Below are positions 41,744 through 50,605 of a DNA stretch of 64,000 nucleotides, piece after piece. This DNA is from Tritrichomonas musculus (lineage: Eukaryota > Parabasalia > Tritrichomonadida > Tritrichomonadidae). The position numbers were made by a program, and so were the translations under genes. How positions within the stretch are numbered: the first letter of the stretch is position 1; each line of letters begins with the position of its first letter. Location: assembly GCA_039105265.1 (NCBI GenBank), contig JAPFFF010000062.1, positions 744,001-808,000 on the forward strand, given 5' to 3'. The notes below the pieces were generated by a model. The model did not search any database. It was not told the DNA's origin and saw only the letters and a program-made list of their open reading frames with translations.

Positions 41744-42466
41744 ATGAGTCAACAAATGACATTACAAGAAGCACTTCAAGAAATTGAAAAATTAAGAGCA
41801 GAAAATGAAAAGTTGAAAGCAGAGATTAAACAATTAAATGAAGCATTAGATGAGAAAGTTGAATATGATGACACGATATACCCTGAAGCAGAGACAGAAG
41901 ATGAAGCAGAATGGTTTGATTTAAAAGATGATTCTGACTATGAAATTAAAAATATTTACCCCTATGAAATTAGACGTAAAAGTAATGAAAAAATAATTGG
42001 TGAAGGAATTGAAAAAAAGAGTGGATATATTAGAATACATTTGGGGAAAAAATGCTATAGCAAGCACATTCTCGTAGCCAAACATTTCATACCAAATCCT
42101 GAACACTTACCTATTGTTGACCATATAAACCATCATAGAGATGATTACCATACAACAAATTTAAGATGGGTATCTGCTAAAGATAACAGCAGGAATAAAT
42201 CATCATGTAATGGCGTTGTGTATGAATATGTAGATACCATTCCTGATGATTCAATGAAGGTGGATACTTATGGAAAACATACTTTTGATGACTATTATTT
42301 CTATGACAACATATTCTATTTCTACAATGGAATCAATTACAGAAAGTTGCATATTAATGAAAATAAATGTGGAAACAAATATGTAAGCTTAATTAGCGAA
42401 GAAGGTAATAGGGTATCAGTAATGTATAGCAAATTTAAGAGGGAGCATGATATACCAATCGAGTGA
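41744..42466 (+). CDS. HNH endonuclease with N-terminal coiled coil
   Basis: 240 aa. Residues about 8-38 form a leucine-zipper-like coiled coil (LQEALQEIEKLRAENEKL). An acidic linker leads to a homing-type HNH nuclease around 105-150 with KHFIPNPEHLPIVDHINHH and NLRWVSAKDNSRN, the classic VDHIN...NLRW signature of phage and giant-virus HNH enzymes. The C-terminal ~80 residues are Tyr-rich and may recognise DNA. It lies directly after polymerase B in the same direction. Could act as a self-standing homing endonuclease or in replication or packaging. Confidence 0.88.
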   Translation: MSQQMTLQEALQEIEKLRAENEKLKAEIKQLNEALDEKVEYDDTIYPEAETEDEAEWFDLKDDSDYEIKNIYPYEIRRKSNEKIIGEGIEKKSGYIRIHLGKKCYSKHILVAKHFIPNPEHLPIVDHINHHRDDYHTTNLRWVSAKDNSRNKSSCNGVVYEYVDTIPDDSMKVDTYGKHTFDDYYFYDNIFYFYNGINYRKLHINENKCGNKYVSLISEEGNRVSVMYSKFKREHDIPIE

Positions 42467-42591
42467 AACAAAAAAATATTACATCATTTAGATATTTTTT
42501 TATGCCTTTACTGTTTGTGCTAGCTTTTTTAATTCTTCTAGCTCTTGTTTCTTTCGTAGCCTATATTCTTTTTGTTGCTTACGTCTTGCTT

Positions 42592-42807
42592 CTAACCTTT
42601 CTTCTGCACTATTATATTTACTCTTTCTACCACGCTTTTGTTTTCAGGTGATGTTGCTTCAATTAGTTTTAATGCTGTCTTTTCTGCTTCACAAGCAAAG
42701 CTGTCATCAATAATATTTTTAAGATTCTCTTCAGATTTAGATTTGGATAATTTTTTTACAATATCTGTTTCTTTAAACTGTGTAAGATCTAATTTATTAT
42801 TAGTCAT
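42592..42807 (-). CDS. Small unrecognised protein, gene looks broken
   Basis: Starts at ATG 42807 (MTNNKLDL); the earlier in-frame codons have no ATG. About 71 residues, helical, Lys/Glu-rich. A collapsed hairpin element lies within it (42692-42703). Coding-like basic sequence beyond it suggests the gene is broken. Function unknown; small basic proteins in this position could bind DNA. Confidence 0.45.
   Translation of the reverse strand: MTNNKLDLTQFKETDIVKKLSKSKSEENLKNIIDDSFACEAEKTALKLIEATSPENKSVVERVNIIVQKKG
42692..42703. repeat. Collapsed double-hairpin element
   Basis: TCA, then CAAGCAAAGCTG, then TCA: the outer parts of the main 28-bp element with the middle missing, as expected from deletion between its two AAAGCT words. 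Lies inside the small 42592-42807 frame. Confidence 0.5.
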
Positions 42808-42836
42808 TTGTAATGAAGAAAAAATAAAAAATAAAA

Positions 42837-43364
42837 TCACATGTTAATACAATATTTCAAACAAAGATGATATTTATTAATTAATTCATTATATTCTCTA
42901 TTGTATACTTGTTTGAAGTCAGTACATATTTCTCCGTTGTCATTTACTATTTTTATTGTCTCTATCTTTCTGATAGGGTTTGCTTTTCCAGCACAACATC
43001 CTATGTCTTCATCAAGGCCTACCTCAACTGATTCTGCTTTAATGATAGCTTTAATAATATTAGACAAAGTTGTAGCTGGAACAATGATACAATTTTTGGA
43101 TACAAGATTAGATAATAATGCTTTATCTTGATTTAACAATATATTAGCATATGTTTCAAGAATAACATATTTAACATCTTTTAATTCCTCTTCTGGATTC
43201 TCTTCTAATTCAACATTACGAGTGATAACAATTTCTTCTTTTCCATCATCTCTTTTATTAATGATGATATTGTTATTTATATTGCTTGTTGATTGTGCTG
43301 CAGCTTGTGGCTCTATAGATAAATTTGCATTTATTCCTTGATTATTTGCTCGTTTCTTAATCAT
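42837..43364 (-). CDS. Unrecognised 175-aa protein (Maverick 1)
   Basis: First ~45 residues are polar and Asn/Gln/Ala-rich, likely disordered; the rest is alpha/beta with several Cys (CCAG near 125; the last residues contain CLKYC). T7 run exactly 9 nt before ATG. In a tightly packed minus-strand block with capsid genes, so possibly structural. No family recognised. Confidence 0.6.
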   Translation of the reverse strand: MIKKRANNQGINANLSIEPQAAAQSTSNINNNIIINKRDDGKEEIVITRNVELEENPEEELKDVKYVILETYANILLNQDKALLSNLVSKNCIIVPATTLSNIIKAIIKAESVEVGLDEDIGCCAGKANPIRKIETIKIVNDNGEICTDFKQVYNREYNELINKYHLCLKYCINM

Positions 43365-43388
43365 TTCATTTCCAAAAAAATCTTTTAA

Positions 43389-43814
43389 TTAGTAATGAAT
43401 GTTCTCTATTTTTACTTTTTTCGTTGGACCATAAATTACATTTCCTTTGTCCTTTTCATTCATTGCACCTTGAATTGGTTCTTTTAATGGCTTCTTTAAA
43501 TATGGTGGAAGAATTGGTGCTTTAGGTGCTCTATCATTTCTTAAGTATTGCCAATTATCTGTCATCTGTACTGGTGGTTCAACTGATGGTTTTGTTATAT
43601 GCTGATTACTCTTTGGCGGCCTAACTGATTCTTGTTGATATATTTTTATTTTTGGTCTATTGATATATGGATTATATGTTATAGAATATGTATTATCATT
43701 AGTGAACACACCATAATCTTCAAATTCTATGTCTTTCTCTATTCTAGTCCCTTCATTAAAACCCATTCCTTCTGCACCAATAATTGTACTATCAGGATTT
43801 CTATATTTATTCAT
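43389..43814 (-). CDS. Unrecognised 141-aa Pro/Asn-rich protein (Maverick 1)
   Basis: Low-complexity, Pro-, Asn- and Lys-rich, no hydrophobic core of note; probably an extended virion-associated peptide (cement- or scaffold-like). T8 run exactly 9 nt before ATG. Lies 24 bp after the neighbouring gene's start region in a compact minus-strand block. Function not recognised. Confidence 0.6.
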   Translation of the reverse strand: MNKYRNPDSTIIGAEGMGFNEGTRIEKDIEFEDYGVFTNDNTYSITYNPYINRPKIKIYQQESVRPPKSNQHITKPSVEPPVQMTDNWQYLRNDRAPKAPILPPYLKKPLKEPIQGAMNEKDKGNVIYGPTKKVKIENIHY

Positions 43815-43843
43815 TTCTTTTCCAAAAAAAATTTTAATTCCCT

Positions 43844-44296
43844 TTATTCTAAGACTAATGGTTGGCTTTCTCCTACGAATAAACTTGGTGATGATAAATT
43901 ATATTTCTCTCTTAACTGGCCAATTAGTTCTTTTGTTTTAGTTGAGACTAACTCTATGGAATAATTGTAGAAATCATTCTCTTTATATTGTTGTGTTTCA
44001 TTATTACCGTTAATAAAGAATTCATTCATTTTGTAATTTAATCGACGCCTTGAATTGGTGCTTATAATTACATGTTCTATTTCATACTCTTTAATTTTGT
44101 CAGGATATATCCTCCATGTTGTTTTTTCAGTCTTGATGGAAATATAAATGACTTTCGCTAAGTAATTATTACGTGAAAGCTGAATTGGATATTTATCACA
44201 GAGTATAGCAAAATTACATTCTTTAAATTCCTCTGGTTTATCAGCGAGAGAAATAATATTATTGATGTAATCATAGATCCTAAATTGCTCTTGCAT
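43844..44296 (-). CDS. Unrecognised 150-aa protein (Maverick 1)
   Basis: Mixed alpha/beta, compact, no clear His-Cys catalytic pair, so I do not call it the adenain-type protease although it sits next to the major capsid gene. Start ATG 44296 follows ATCTTTACAGAA, like the start of the 37158 gene. Likely structural by context. Confidence 0.58.
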   Translation of the reverse strand: MQEQFRIYDYINNIISLADKPEEFKECNFAILCDKYPIQLSRNNYLAKVIYISIKTEKTTWRIYPDKIKEYEIEHVIISTNSRRRLNYKMNEFFINGNNETQQYKENDFYNYSIELVSTKTKELIGQLREKYNLSSPSLFVGESQPLVLE

Positions 44297-44342
44297 TTCT
44301 GTAAAGATAAAAAATTAAAAAAAATAATGACTTGACATATAT

Positions 44343-46001
44343 TTATTCTCTAGATGTTAAATCATATGAACCTAATCGAACCAGTGGTGGCTGACCATTT
44401 TGTTGCACAAGAATAGATATTGATGAATCAAACAAAACGCATAATAAAGGTGGTGTATCAACTTTATCAGCAAATGTTCCTGTGCCTGTATTTTGAGTGA
44501 TATTCATTTCAAAATTAATTGGAGACAATGATGTAAGTCCTTGTTGGAATGTATTATCAGTTTCAGTTGCTAAGCCAATAAAGAAATTACTTCTATCATT
44601 TGAATAAAGTCCTGTGTTATCAAAATAACTATCACTATTGGTTAATGATGCTACTACTTCTTTGTTGAAACCACTTTGTGATGAGTTCATATTCATAGCA
44701 TTTTGAGAATATTCAATGAATTCAGGATAAAGTCCATTAGTACCAAATGGTTTAGCAGGAATATTTCCAAAAGCACCACAATTCAAAGTAAATGATTTAA
44801 ACAAGGGATTTTTAAATACTGTATGATGAGTATGCTTTAATGGGAATAAACAAAATATAGAATCAACAAAACGAGGCGTTAGTGTTATTGTTGTTTTATC
44901 GCTATCATTCTTTAAACTCTTTGTAGTAGTATAACATGCAAGCGTTTGAGTAGGAAATGTTAATGGATTTGCTGGATTACTATAGCGTTGAACTAACATA
45001 TTATAAACATTATTTTCAATTCCAAAACATGGTATAATAGAGAGGCAATCATTTACTTTATAATCACTCACAATAAATGTTCTTTCACTACTTTGAATTG
45101 TTATTATTGTTCCTTTTGTTTCTGCATCACTAGAATTTTCCTTATTAGTCCAGCATGTTATAGGTTCACCTATCTGTACAAATTCTGTAGTGATTTTTTG
45201 GAACTTAATTTTAGCAAATTCATTTGGATTGTTTCTTAAATTCATATCTGGCCCTACTGGACAACAAACCATTCCAGCACAAGAGAAATATAACCTTAAT
45301 TCCAGTTTGCCAGCAAATGCAGGAAGATATTTAATATTAGATAATGGTAAAAATCTTTTAATATCTATTTTTAATGGTATCTTTATTTTCTTTTCAGTTA
45401 TGAATGTAGGAGTATAAGTTCCATCTGCTTTTACAGTTAGTTCATGCCACTCTACTTCAACGCCACATTTATTATTATTTCTTCCATTCCAAACATCTTT
45501 ATGTCTTGCTTTCGAATAAACATCAGACCTCTTAATCAATTCATTATCGCAACAAGATGTTAAAAATGATTCTTCTATAGCAAAGTTTTGGGTGTATATT
45601 GATATGCCATTACTAACTATTTCATATTTCTCAACAGCATCTCTGGCATCTTTAAAACCAAACCATACTTTATCAAAATATGTACCTTTAGTTTCGGTAT
45701 CGGCAATAATATTGGTATCACTAAATGCTATATCATTTTTAATTTTTAGTGCAACTTCTAATTCAGCTTTAATAAAACCATTATATAAATCAGCTGTGTT
45801 TTGAGATGTTGGACTGATAATTAAACTTGTAAATGAACCACTTTGAATAGGTGGCGATGGTGAATAAGATGTCTGCGGATTAATAGTATATTGCTTATTG
45901 GTATCACTTAACGCGATACAATTATCAACAACATCAAAGTATTGCGCTATTTGTGTTAATGCTTCTCCGCTTGTTCTAAAATTCTGTTCTGAATTTAACA
46001 T
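44343..46001 (-). CDS. Major capsid protein, double-jelly-roll type
   Basis: 552 aa, the usual size for Polinton major capsid proteins. Features typical of the family: an N-terminal strand region with GFIKAELEVAL (about 75-85); the FGFKDARDAVEKYEIVSNG block at about 113-131 (a conserved jelly-roll strand-loop: 'one residue short of a subunit contact' style); long loops with Cys; a second beta-rich half; and a C-terminus ending VLFDSSISILVQQ. The next genes upstream include a packaging ATPase. T7 run 9 nt before ATG. Would form pseudo-hexameric capsomers of an icosahedral particle. Family call is from pattern and context. Confidence 0.8.
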   Translation of the reverse strand: MLNSEQNFRTSGEALTQIAQYFDVVDNCIALSDTNKQYTINPQTSYSPSPPIQSGSFTSLIISPTSQNTADLYNGFIKAELEVALKIKNDIAFSDTNIIADTETKGTYFDKVWFGFKDARDAVEKYEIVSNGISIYTQNFAIEESFLTSCCDNELIKRSDVYSKARHKDVWNGRNNNKCGVEVEWHELTVKADGTYTPTFITEKKIKIPLKIDIKRFLPLSNIKYLPAFAGKLELRLYFSCAGMVCCPVGPDMNLRNNPNEFAKIKFQKITTEFVQIGEPITCWTNKENSSDAETKGTIITIQSSERTFIVSDYKVNDCLSIIPCFGIENNVYNMLVQRYSNPANPLTFPTQTLACYTTTKSLKNDSDKTTITLTPRFVDSIFCLFPLKHTHHTVFKNPLFKSFTLNCGAFGNIPAKPFGTNGLYPEFIEYSQNAMNMNSSQSGFNKEVVASLTNSDSYFDNTGLYSNDRSNFFIGLATETDNTFQQGLTSLSPINFEMNITQNTGTGTFADKVDTPPLLCVLFDSSISILVQQNGQPPLVRLGSYDLTSRE

Positions 46002-46024
46002 GTTCTTTTGAAAAAAATAAAATT

Positions 46025-46618
46025 TTAATATATATCAGAAAAAATATTATTCCTTCTTCTTGATATTATTTGGTGAGGCTGCTCATATAATTCATCTGGC
46101 TCTTTAACTTCTGATTCTGATTCTGATTCATTTGGCTGCTGAATATATTGTGGCTGAGTATATTGATTTCTTTTATATAGCTCTTTATTCATTACCTCTT
46201 TTATCATTTTCTTTTGCTCTTTCTTTTCTCTCTTTAATCTCATTTCTTGTCCCAATGCACGTAATTCAGATAGAATTTCAAAATTAATATCATTACTGTA
46301 GGCAACTTCTTTTGGTGAATCATTAAATATTTGTTTTGGCTGCATAGCAAGTGGCTTTTGTTTTATGACTGTTTTTATTTCAGGCTCTTTTATGTCTTCA
46401 TCTTCTTTTTTCTCTTCTACTGGTTGTGGTTCTACCTTTTCATCAGGTGGCTCATTAGGTGGTTCAGCTGTTGACTGCGTAAGTGGTTCAGTTCTTCTTT
46501 TCACTATATATTTATTTTCCTTTTTACATGGTAAGACATCCCATTCTGGATCTTCACGACCATTTAACCATTTTTGTATCACTTGTAATCTTTTTGAACC
46601 TGTCAAATGCTTAGACAT
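46025..46618 (-). CDS. Unrecognised 197-aa charged protein (Maverick 1)
   Basis: The N-terminal ~45 residues look folded (LTGSKRLQVIQKWLNGREDPEW). They are followed by a Pro/Glu-rich disordered stretch, a Lys/Glu coiled coil (about 115-145) and a Gln/Ser/Glu tail. T8 run 9 nt before ATG. Next to the major capsid gene; a scaffold or minor virion component is possible. Confidence 0.6.
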   Translation of the reverse strand: MSKHLTGSKRLQVIQKWLNGREDPEWDVLPCKKENKYIVKRRTEPLTQSTAEPPNEPPDEKVEPQPVEEKKEDEDIKEPEIKTVIKQKPLAMQPKQIFNDSPKEVAYSNDINFEILSELRALGQEMRLKREKKEQKKMIKEVMNKELYKRNQYTQPQYIQQPNESESESEVKEPDELYEQPHQIISRRRNNIFSDIY

Positions 46619-46673
46619 TTAATTAATAAAAAAAATCAATTTATTGAGTTTTATTGAGTATTCTTGAGTTTTT

Positions 46674-47165
46674 TTAATGTTTTATTTTTTTAGCTCCTTT
46701 CTTTTTTGTTTTCGTCTTTCTAACGTTTTTCTCAAATTCCATTTCATTCTTGAATACAGTTGGCTTAATTTGATATGGATTATATTTATAGTTAATCTTA
46801 TCAATAGCACTATGTCCTAATGGAAGAATGTTTCCATAGGATGTTAATGTTTGCTGAGCAACAGGCTGTTCCAATTGATTTTTCATCTTGCCTAAATATT
46901 CTTTATAGACATTAGATTCTGCTTTTTTCATTTCACCAGACTCTTTAAAAGCTTTATCTTCATTATAATTTTTACCAATATCAGCTGCCATATTTAATCC
47001 TTTACCAATTGCACTAGCAAAAGGGACTCCTGCAGTACCTAACATTTCAGCACCTTTTCCCAAGCCTGTTAATACTGATTGATGATCGCCTAACCATTTA
47101 CCTACTTGGCCAACTCCTTCTTGAACTTTATTCCATCCATTGCTAATAAATTCTTTAAATCCCAT
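46674..47165 (-). CDS. Small virion protein with amphipathic N-terminus and basic tail
   Basis: 163 aa. The first ~70 residues are Gly/Ala-rich with amphipathic helices (FISNGWNKVQEGVGQVGKWL); the last ~15 are almost all Lys/Arg/Thr (RKTKTKKKGAKKIKH). This layout resembles adenovirus protein VI-like or core peptides, which disrupt membranes or bind DNA; that comparison is an inference from composition. It lies between the packaging ATPase and the capsid genes. Confidence 0.6.
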   Translation of the reverse strand: MGFKEFISNGWNKVQEGVGQVGKWLGDHQSVLTGLGKGAEMLGTAGVPFASAIGKGLNMAADIGKNYNEDKAFKESGEMKKAESNVYKEYLGKMKNQLEQPVAQQTLTSYGNILPLGHSAIDKINYKYNPYQIKPTVFKNEMEFEKNVRKTKTKKKGAKKIKH

Positions 47166-47221
47166 CTTAAATACTTTATTAAATAATAAAATTAGCTTTT
47201 ACACGCTTTCCTAAGCAAGTT

Positions 47222-48097
47222 TTAGCTCTCAAAATAATATTTGTTTGCGGATAAATTCATAACAAACCTCTCGTGTGAATCTTGATGGTTTAAATATTCT
47301 TGAACTGTCTTTTTGATATTTAGATTATTATTCGTTTGTTGTAATAATGATGTAAAGTCTTCTTCACTAAATCCACTATAGCATACTATATCTGTAGCTA
47401 ATCTTTTAGCATTCATGTGAACAAATCGTATGGTTTGAAATGCAAGAATGACAGTTAAATTATAATGTCTAGTTTTAGTTATTAGTCTAAGAAATTCACT
47501 ATTGGAATGTATAACTAGATCCGAACCAGCGATATCGTCAAGGATTAATAATGTATTATATGGATATTCATTAGTTTGGTATTTTTCTAATTTATGTGCT
47601 ATATATATTATTCTATCGTTAAGATCTTGCAAAGAATGCTTATTGATTATCCTTTCCATTTCTTCACTTGTTTCTTTCATTCTTGACATTGCATGTTTTA
47701 CCATCGCATAATATTTCATCTTTCTCTTTAAATGACGTTTTAAATAATCCATCAACTGGTCTTCAGATAAATATACTATTGGTGTATTTACATTCTTGCA
47801 TAATGTTTCTCCTGTTTTATCAAATTTTCCAGAAGTAGAGCAATAAATAATTTTTTGGTAATATGGTTTATGGAATAATCTCTCTGTTATCATAATATGT
47901 TTCCATATAAAATATGATTTACCACTACCTGGCTTGCCTATTAAAAAATAGATTCCATTAGTGCTAAATGGATAATCTTTAGATAAGGGTTTTATTAATG
48001 CTCCTTCTATTTCACGTTGATTCTTTCTTAATGTCTCTCTAATCAAGTCTTCTGTTTTTCTAATTATTTCCTTAGTTGTCAATTTCTTTCTTGACAT
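47222..48097 (-). CDS. Genome-packaging ATPase (A32/FtsK-HerA type)
   Basis: 291 aa. Walker A GKPGSGKS at about 54-61, Walker B LLILDDIAG near 185, then an ILAFQTIRFV sensor strand, the order found in A32-like packaging ATPases of Polintons, virophages and NCLDVs. Length is normal for the family. It would pump element DNA into a capsid. Neighbours (11 bp to the integrase locus, 57 bp to the small virion gene) place it in the morphogenesis block. Confidence 0.92.
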   Translation of the reverse strand: MSRKKLTTKEIIRKTEDLIRETLRKNQREIEGALIKPLSKDYPFSTNGIYFLIGKPGSGKSYFIWKHIMITERLFHKPYYQKIIYCSTSGKFDKTGETLCKNVNTPIVYLSEDQLMDYLKRHLKRKMKYYAMVKHAMSRMKETSEEMERIINKHSLQDLNDRIIYIAHKLEKYQTNEYPYNTLLILDDIAGSDLVIHSNSEFLRLITKTRHYNLTVILAFQTIRFVHMNAKRLATDIVCYSGFSEEDFTSLLQQTNNNLNIKKTVQEYLNHQDSHERFVMNLSANKYYFES

Positions 48098-48107
48098 TTA
48101 TATATGA

Positions 48108-49072
48108 TTAAATCCATTTTTTGATATTTGATGGGATATTTTTTTGTTTGCTCCAGTAATCCATCTCAAGATTAGATAATTTAGTTGGTGCTCCTTCTCG
48201 TAAATTTTTAGCAGGGATAATATCTTCTGTTCCCTCACTATATTTTATTTTATATTTATTCTTAGCTGCATCATATGATATAATCTTCTCGACAATTCCT
48301 CTTTTGCCTCCTTTTAGTGTTTGAGCAATATTTTGATTCTGTGTTTTTATTAGTCTATATCCAGGTAGTTTATCTATTGATTCATCTTTAGACTTAATTA
48401 TATATTGATTGCCTACTTTTGAATCAACAATGTATGCTTCTTTACTGACTCTATTTCTGCGCTTTGAAAATGGTTCCTTCGCTTGAATAATTCTAACTCT
48501 ATCATTTGGTTTAAAGTCATAGGGATTATTTTGTGATTTAGTTTTCACATATTCTTTTTCATCTTTCTCTGTCATTTCATTTGGTATTTTATAGTCTAAT
48601 GATCTGTGGGGAGAATTATTGTATGAGTCTATTAAATTATCCATTTCGTGTTCATTAATGTATCTATTCTCACCAATCATATCTCTGATGGTTCTCATGA
48701 ATCTATTTATGATGCCTAACACGTTATGGTTATTATCTTCTGTTGTATTAATGCTTTGGATACTTCTTTAGCACCTTTTCCTTTCATTGGATAACAATAT
48801 GCTTTTCTCGTATTAATATTTATTAGCATCAAATAATTTAATCCATCTTTTGTCTTGTCATTTATGAATGTATCCATTTGATATCCACCTGAATGCTTTG
48901 AATAGATATTCATAAATTGTGCCTTAGGTACTTTAACATCATGTACTATCTTTTTTAAATAATTTAGTGCTGCATCTTCTGTGAATCCATAGCGTTTTGC
49001 AAGAGGAACAAATTTAGATGGTGTTTTCCATGGAAATTTCTTAAATAATTCATCTATTGTCTTATATGTCAT
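48108..49072 (-). pseudogene. Retroviral-type (rve) integrase, broken
   Basis: Two reading frames here (48716-49072 and 48108-48722) carry parts of a Maverick integrase. The upstream one shows the start of the catalytic fold (YQMDTFINDKTKDGLNYLMLIN, with the first catalytic Asp). The downstream one has the end of the core (YNNSPHRSLDYKIPNEMT) and a C-terminal chromo/SH3-like region (NDRVRIIQ ... YKIKYSEGTEDIIPAKNL). The locus is broken in this copy, so this element probably could not integrate unaided. Confidence 0.88.
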
Positions 49073-49082
49073 TTCAATTCAT

Positions 49083-50399
49083 TTAAATGTAAAGCATTTT
49101 GCGGTATGGTAAAAATTGCATTTCAATAACAAAAGATTCACCATCGGGTAATATAACAGGAATATTATTATGTCGACCAGAATATAATTCTACCCAAAAT
49201 TTTTGGTCTGTTGAGTTCAACTTAAAATATTTAATTGGATTGAAGTATATTTGACTATTCCCTAAATAGTATTTATTTGATTGTTCTGCTATTGATGAAT
49301 AAACTTTACATGAATGCCTATCCCATACATTTTTAAAATCTAATCTTCTTAACCATTTATTTTGATAATCATCTGGATTATTTTGATATGATTTATTTCC
49401 AATATTCATTACATTTATGAAATCAGATCGAACGTAATTAGTATCTGAATCCATTTTTTGAGCAAAATTAATTTTAAAATCTACATAACAAACACCTAAA
49501 TCTATATATTCATTCACTTCAGGTGTAGGTTCAGGAGTTGGAAGAGCTGTAGGTGGTGGCGTTGGAGTAGTCAAAAAATCATCATCAATACCAGGTGCAA
49601 TATACTCTGGAGGATGTAAAATTATTGGCTTTACTAACTCTAAATTTTGTGGTGAAAATAATGTTTCCACAAATGCTTTCTTATCATAATCATAATATCC
49701 ATCCATTTGTATGTCATTTAAAGCCCTATCAATATCTTCTTGATGAAATAGTGGCACAATTTTGTCTTTATAATTATTTAACCAATTAGTTATGGCTGCT
49801 GTATAACTTTTATATATTTCTGGAGTGTTAAATAAAAATGTAATGATATTGTTAACAATCTCATAATTACCAAATGCTTTATTAATGTATTGTTGCTTAA
49901 TTTTTGTATACTCACTATATATTTCTCGTAATTTATCAAGGGTGGTACCATATTTTTTCAATACTTGCTCATTATATTTTTCAAATTTCTTTTTCATTTG
50001 TTCATGAATGTCATCAAATAGTTTTCTCATATCATTATCAGTTGAAAACCATGAAATTATATGTGATGACACTTCTATTTTTGATTTTTCTGGTAATTCA
50101 TCATATATTTGATCATTAGTGAAATCTTTATATTCTTCCTTTGCTTTTAGTTCATCAAAGTCTTTTCTTAAATATTTTCTAATGCTAAAGTCAAATTCTA
50201 ATTTTCTTCTATGAGCAATCATCCAAATATTTCTAACGCCTACTATTGATTCGCCCCTATTAGCTGTACACCATTCTTGTGGGAAATTAAAGTAATATCT
50301 GTTTGGTTTGCTTTGATCTTGTTCTCCATCATCTAAGAAGTAAGCATATTCAATTGCTACAGGTGTTTGCTCTTCAGCAGGATTTAGCGTCGGGTACAT
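49083..50399 (-). CDS. Putative structural protein (438 aa), possible minor capsid
   Basis: Start chosen at ATG 50399 (MYPTLNPAEEQ); earlier codons in this frame lack ATG and run into a double-hairpin element and the terminal repeat. Beta-rich N-terminus (VRNIWMIAHRRKLEFDFSI), a helical middle (about 80-230), a Thr/Pro-rich linker (TTPTPPPTALPTPEPTPE) and a beta-rich C-terminal domain ending FWVELYSGRHNN ... ESFVIEMQFLPY. That ending is similar in pattern to penton-type jelly-rolls. Its first 13 codons are duplicated at the opposite end of the element (26053-26092). Function inferred only from pattern and place. Confidence 0.6.
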   Translation of the reverse strand: MYPTLNPAEEQTPVAIEYAYFLDDGEQDQSKPNRYYFNFPQEWCTANRGESIVGVRNIWMIAHRRKLEFDFSIRKYLRKDFDELKAKEEYKDFTNDQIYDELPEKSKIEVSSHIISWFSTDNDMRKLFDDIHEQMKKKFEKYNEQVLKKYGTTLDKLREIYSEYTKIKQQYINKAFGNYEIVNNIITFLFNTPEIYKSYTAAITNWLNNYKDKIVPLFHQEDIDRALNDIQMDGYYDYDKKAFVETLFSPQNLELVKPIILHPPEYIAPGIDDDFLTTPTPPPTALPTPEPTPEVNEYIDLGVCYVDFKINFAQKMDSDTNYVRSDFINVMNIGNKSYQNNPDDYQNKWLRRLDFKNVWDRHSCKVYSSIAEQSNKYYLGNSQIYFNPIKYFKLNSTDQKFWVELYSGRHNNIPVILPDGESFVIEMQFLPYRKMLYI

Positions 50400-50465
50400 T
50401 TCAATCGTGGTAAATATTTTTTTGTAGTCATTAATGACAAACTTTTTGTGAAGAGAACTTTTTGA

Positions 50466-50493
50466 CAGCTTTAGCTGGCCCAAGCTTTGCTTG
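50466..50493. repeat. Double-hairpin element (Maverick 1 right end)
   Basis: Hairpin CAGC-TTTA-GCTG, spacer GCC, hairpin CAAGC-TTT-GCTTG, flanked by TGA on both sides. It occupies the same relative place as the element at 25972-26002 at the other end. Confidence 0.88.
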
Positions 50494-50499
50494 TGATTT

Positions 50500-50589
50500 C
50501 ATTTGTGATGTTTCCATTTGTGATGTGTTCATTTGTGATGTTTCCATTTGTGATGTTTTCATTTGTGATGTGTTCATTTGTGATGTGAA
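50500..50589. repeat. Subterminal 15-bp tandem repeat, six units
   Basis: Six copies of CATTTGTGATGTKTY-like 15-mers (third positions vary: TTC, GTT, TTC, TTT, GTT, GAA). Read on the minus strand they would encode T-S-Q-M plus one variable residue. The left end has only two units (about 25670-25697). Copy-number asymmetry between otherwise matching ends suggests slippage. Confidence 0.9.
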
Positions 50590-50605
50590 AAAGTGATTTG
50601 AATTA

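Noticed and set aside
43844-44296. Adenain-type cysteine protease
   Set aside because: Position next to the capsid gene fits, but I see no plausible His-Asp/Glu-Cys arrangement.
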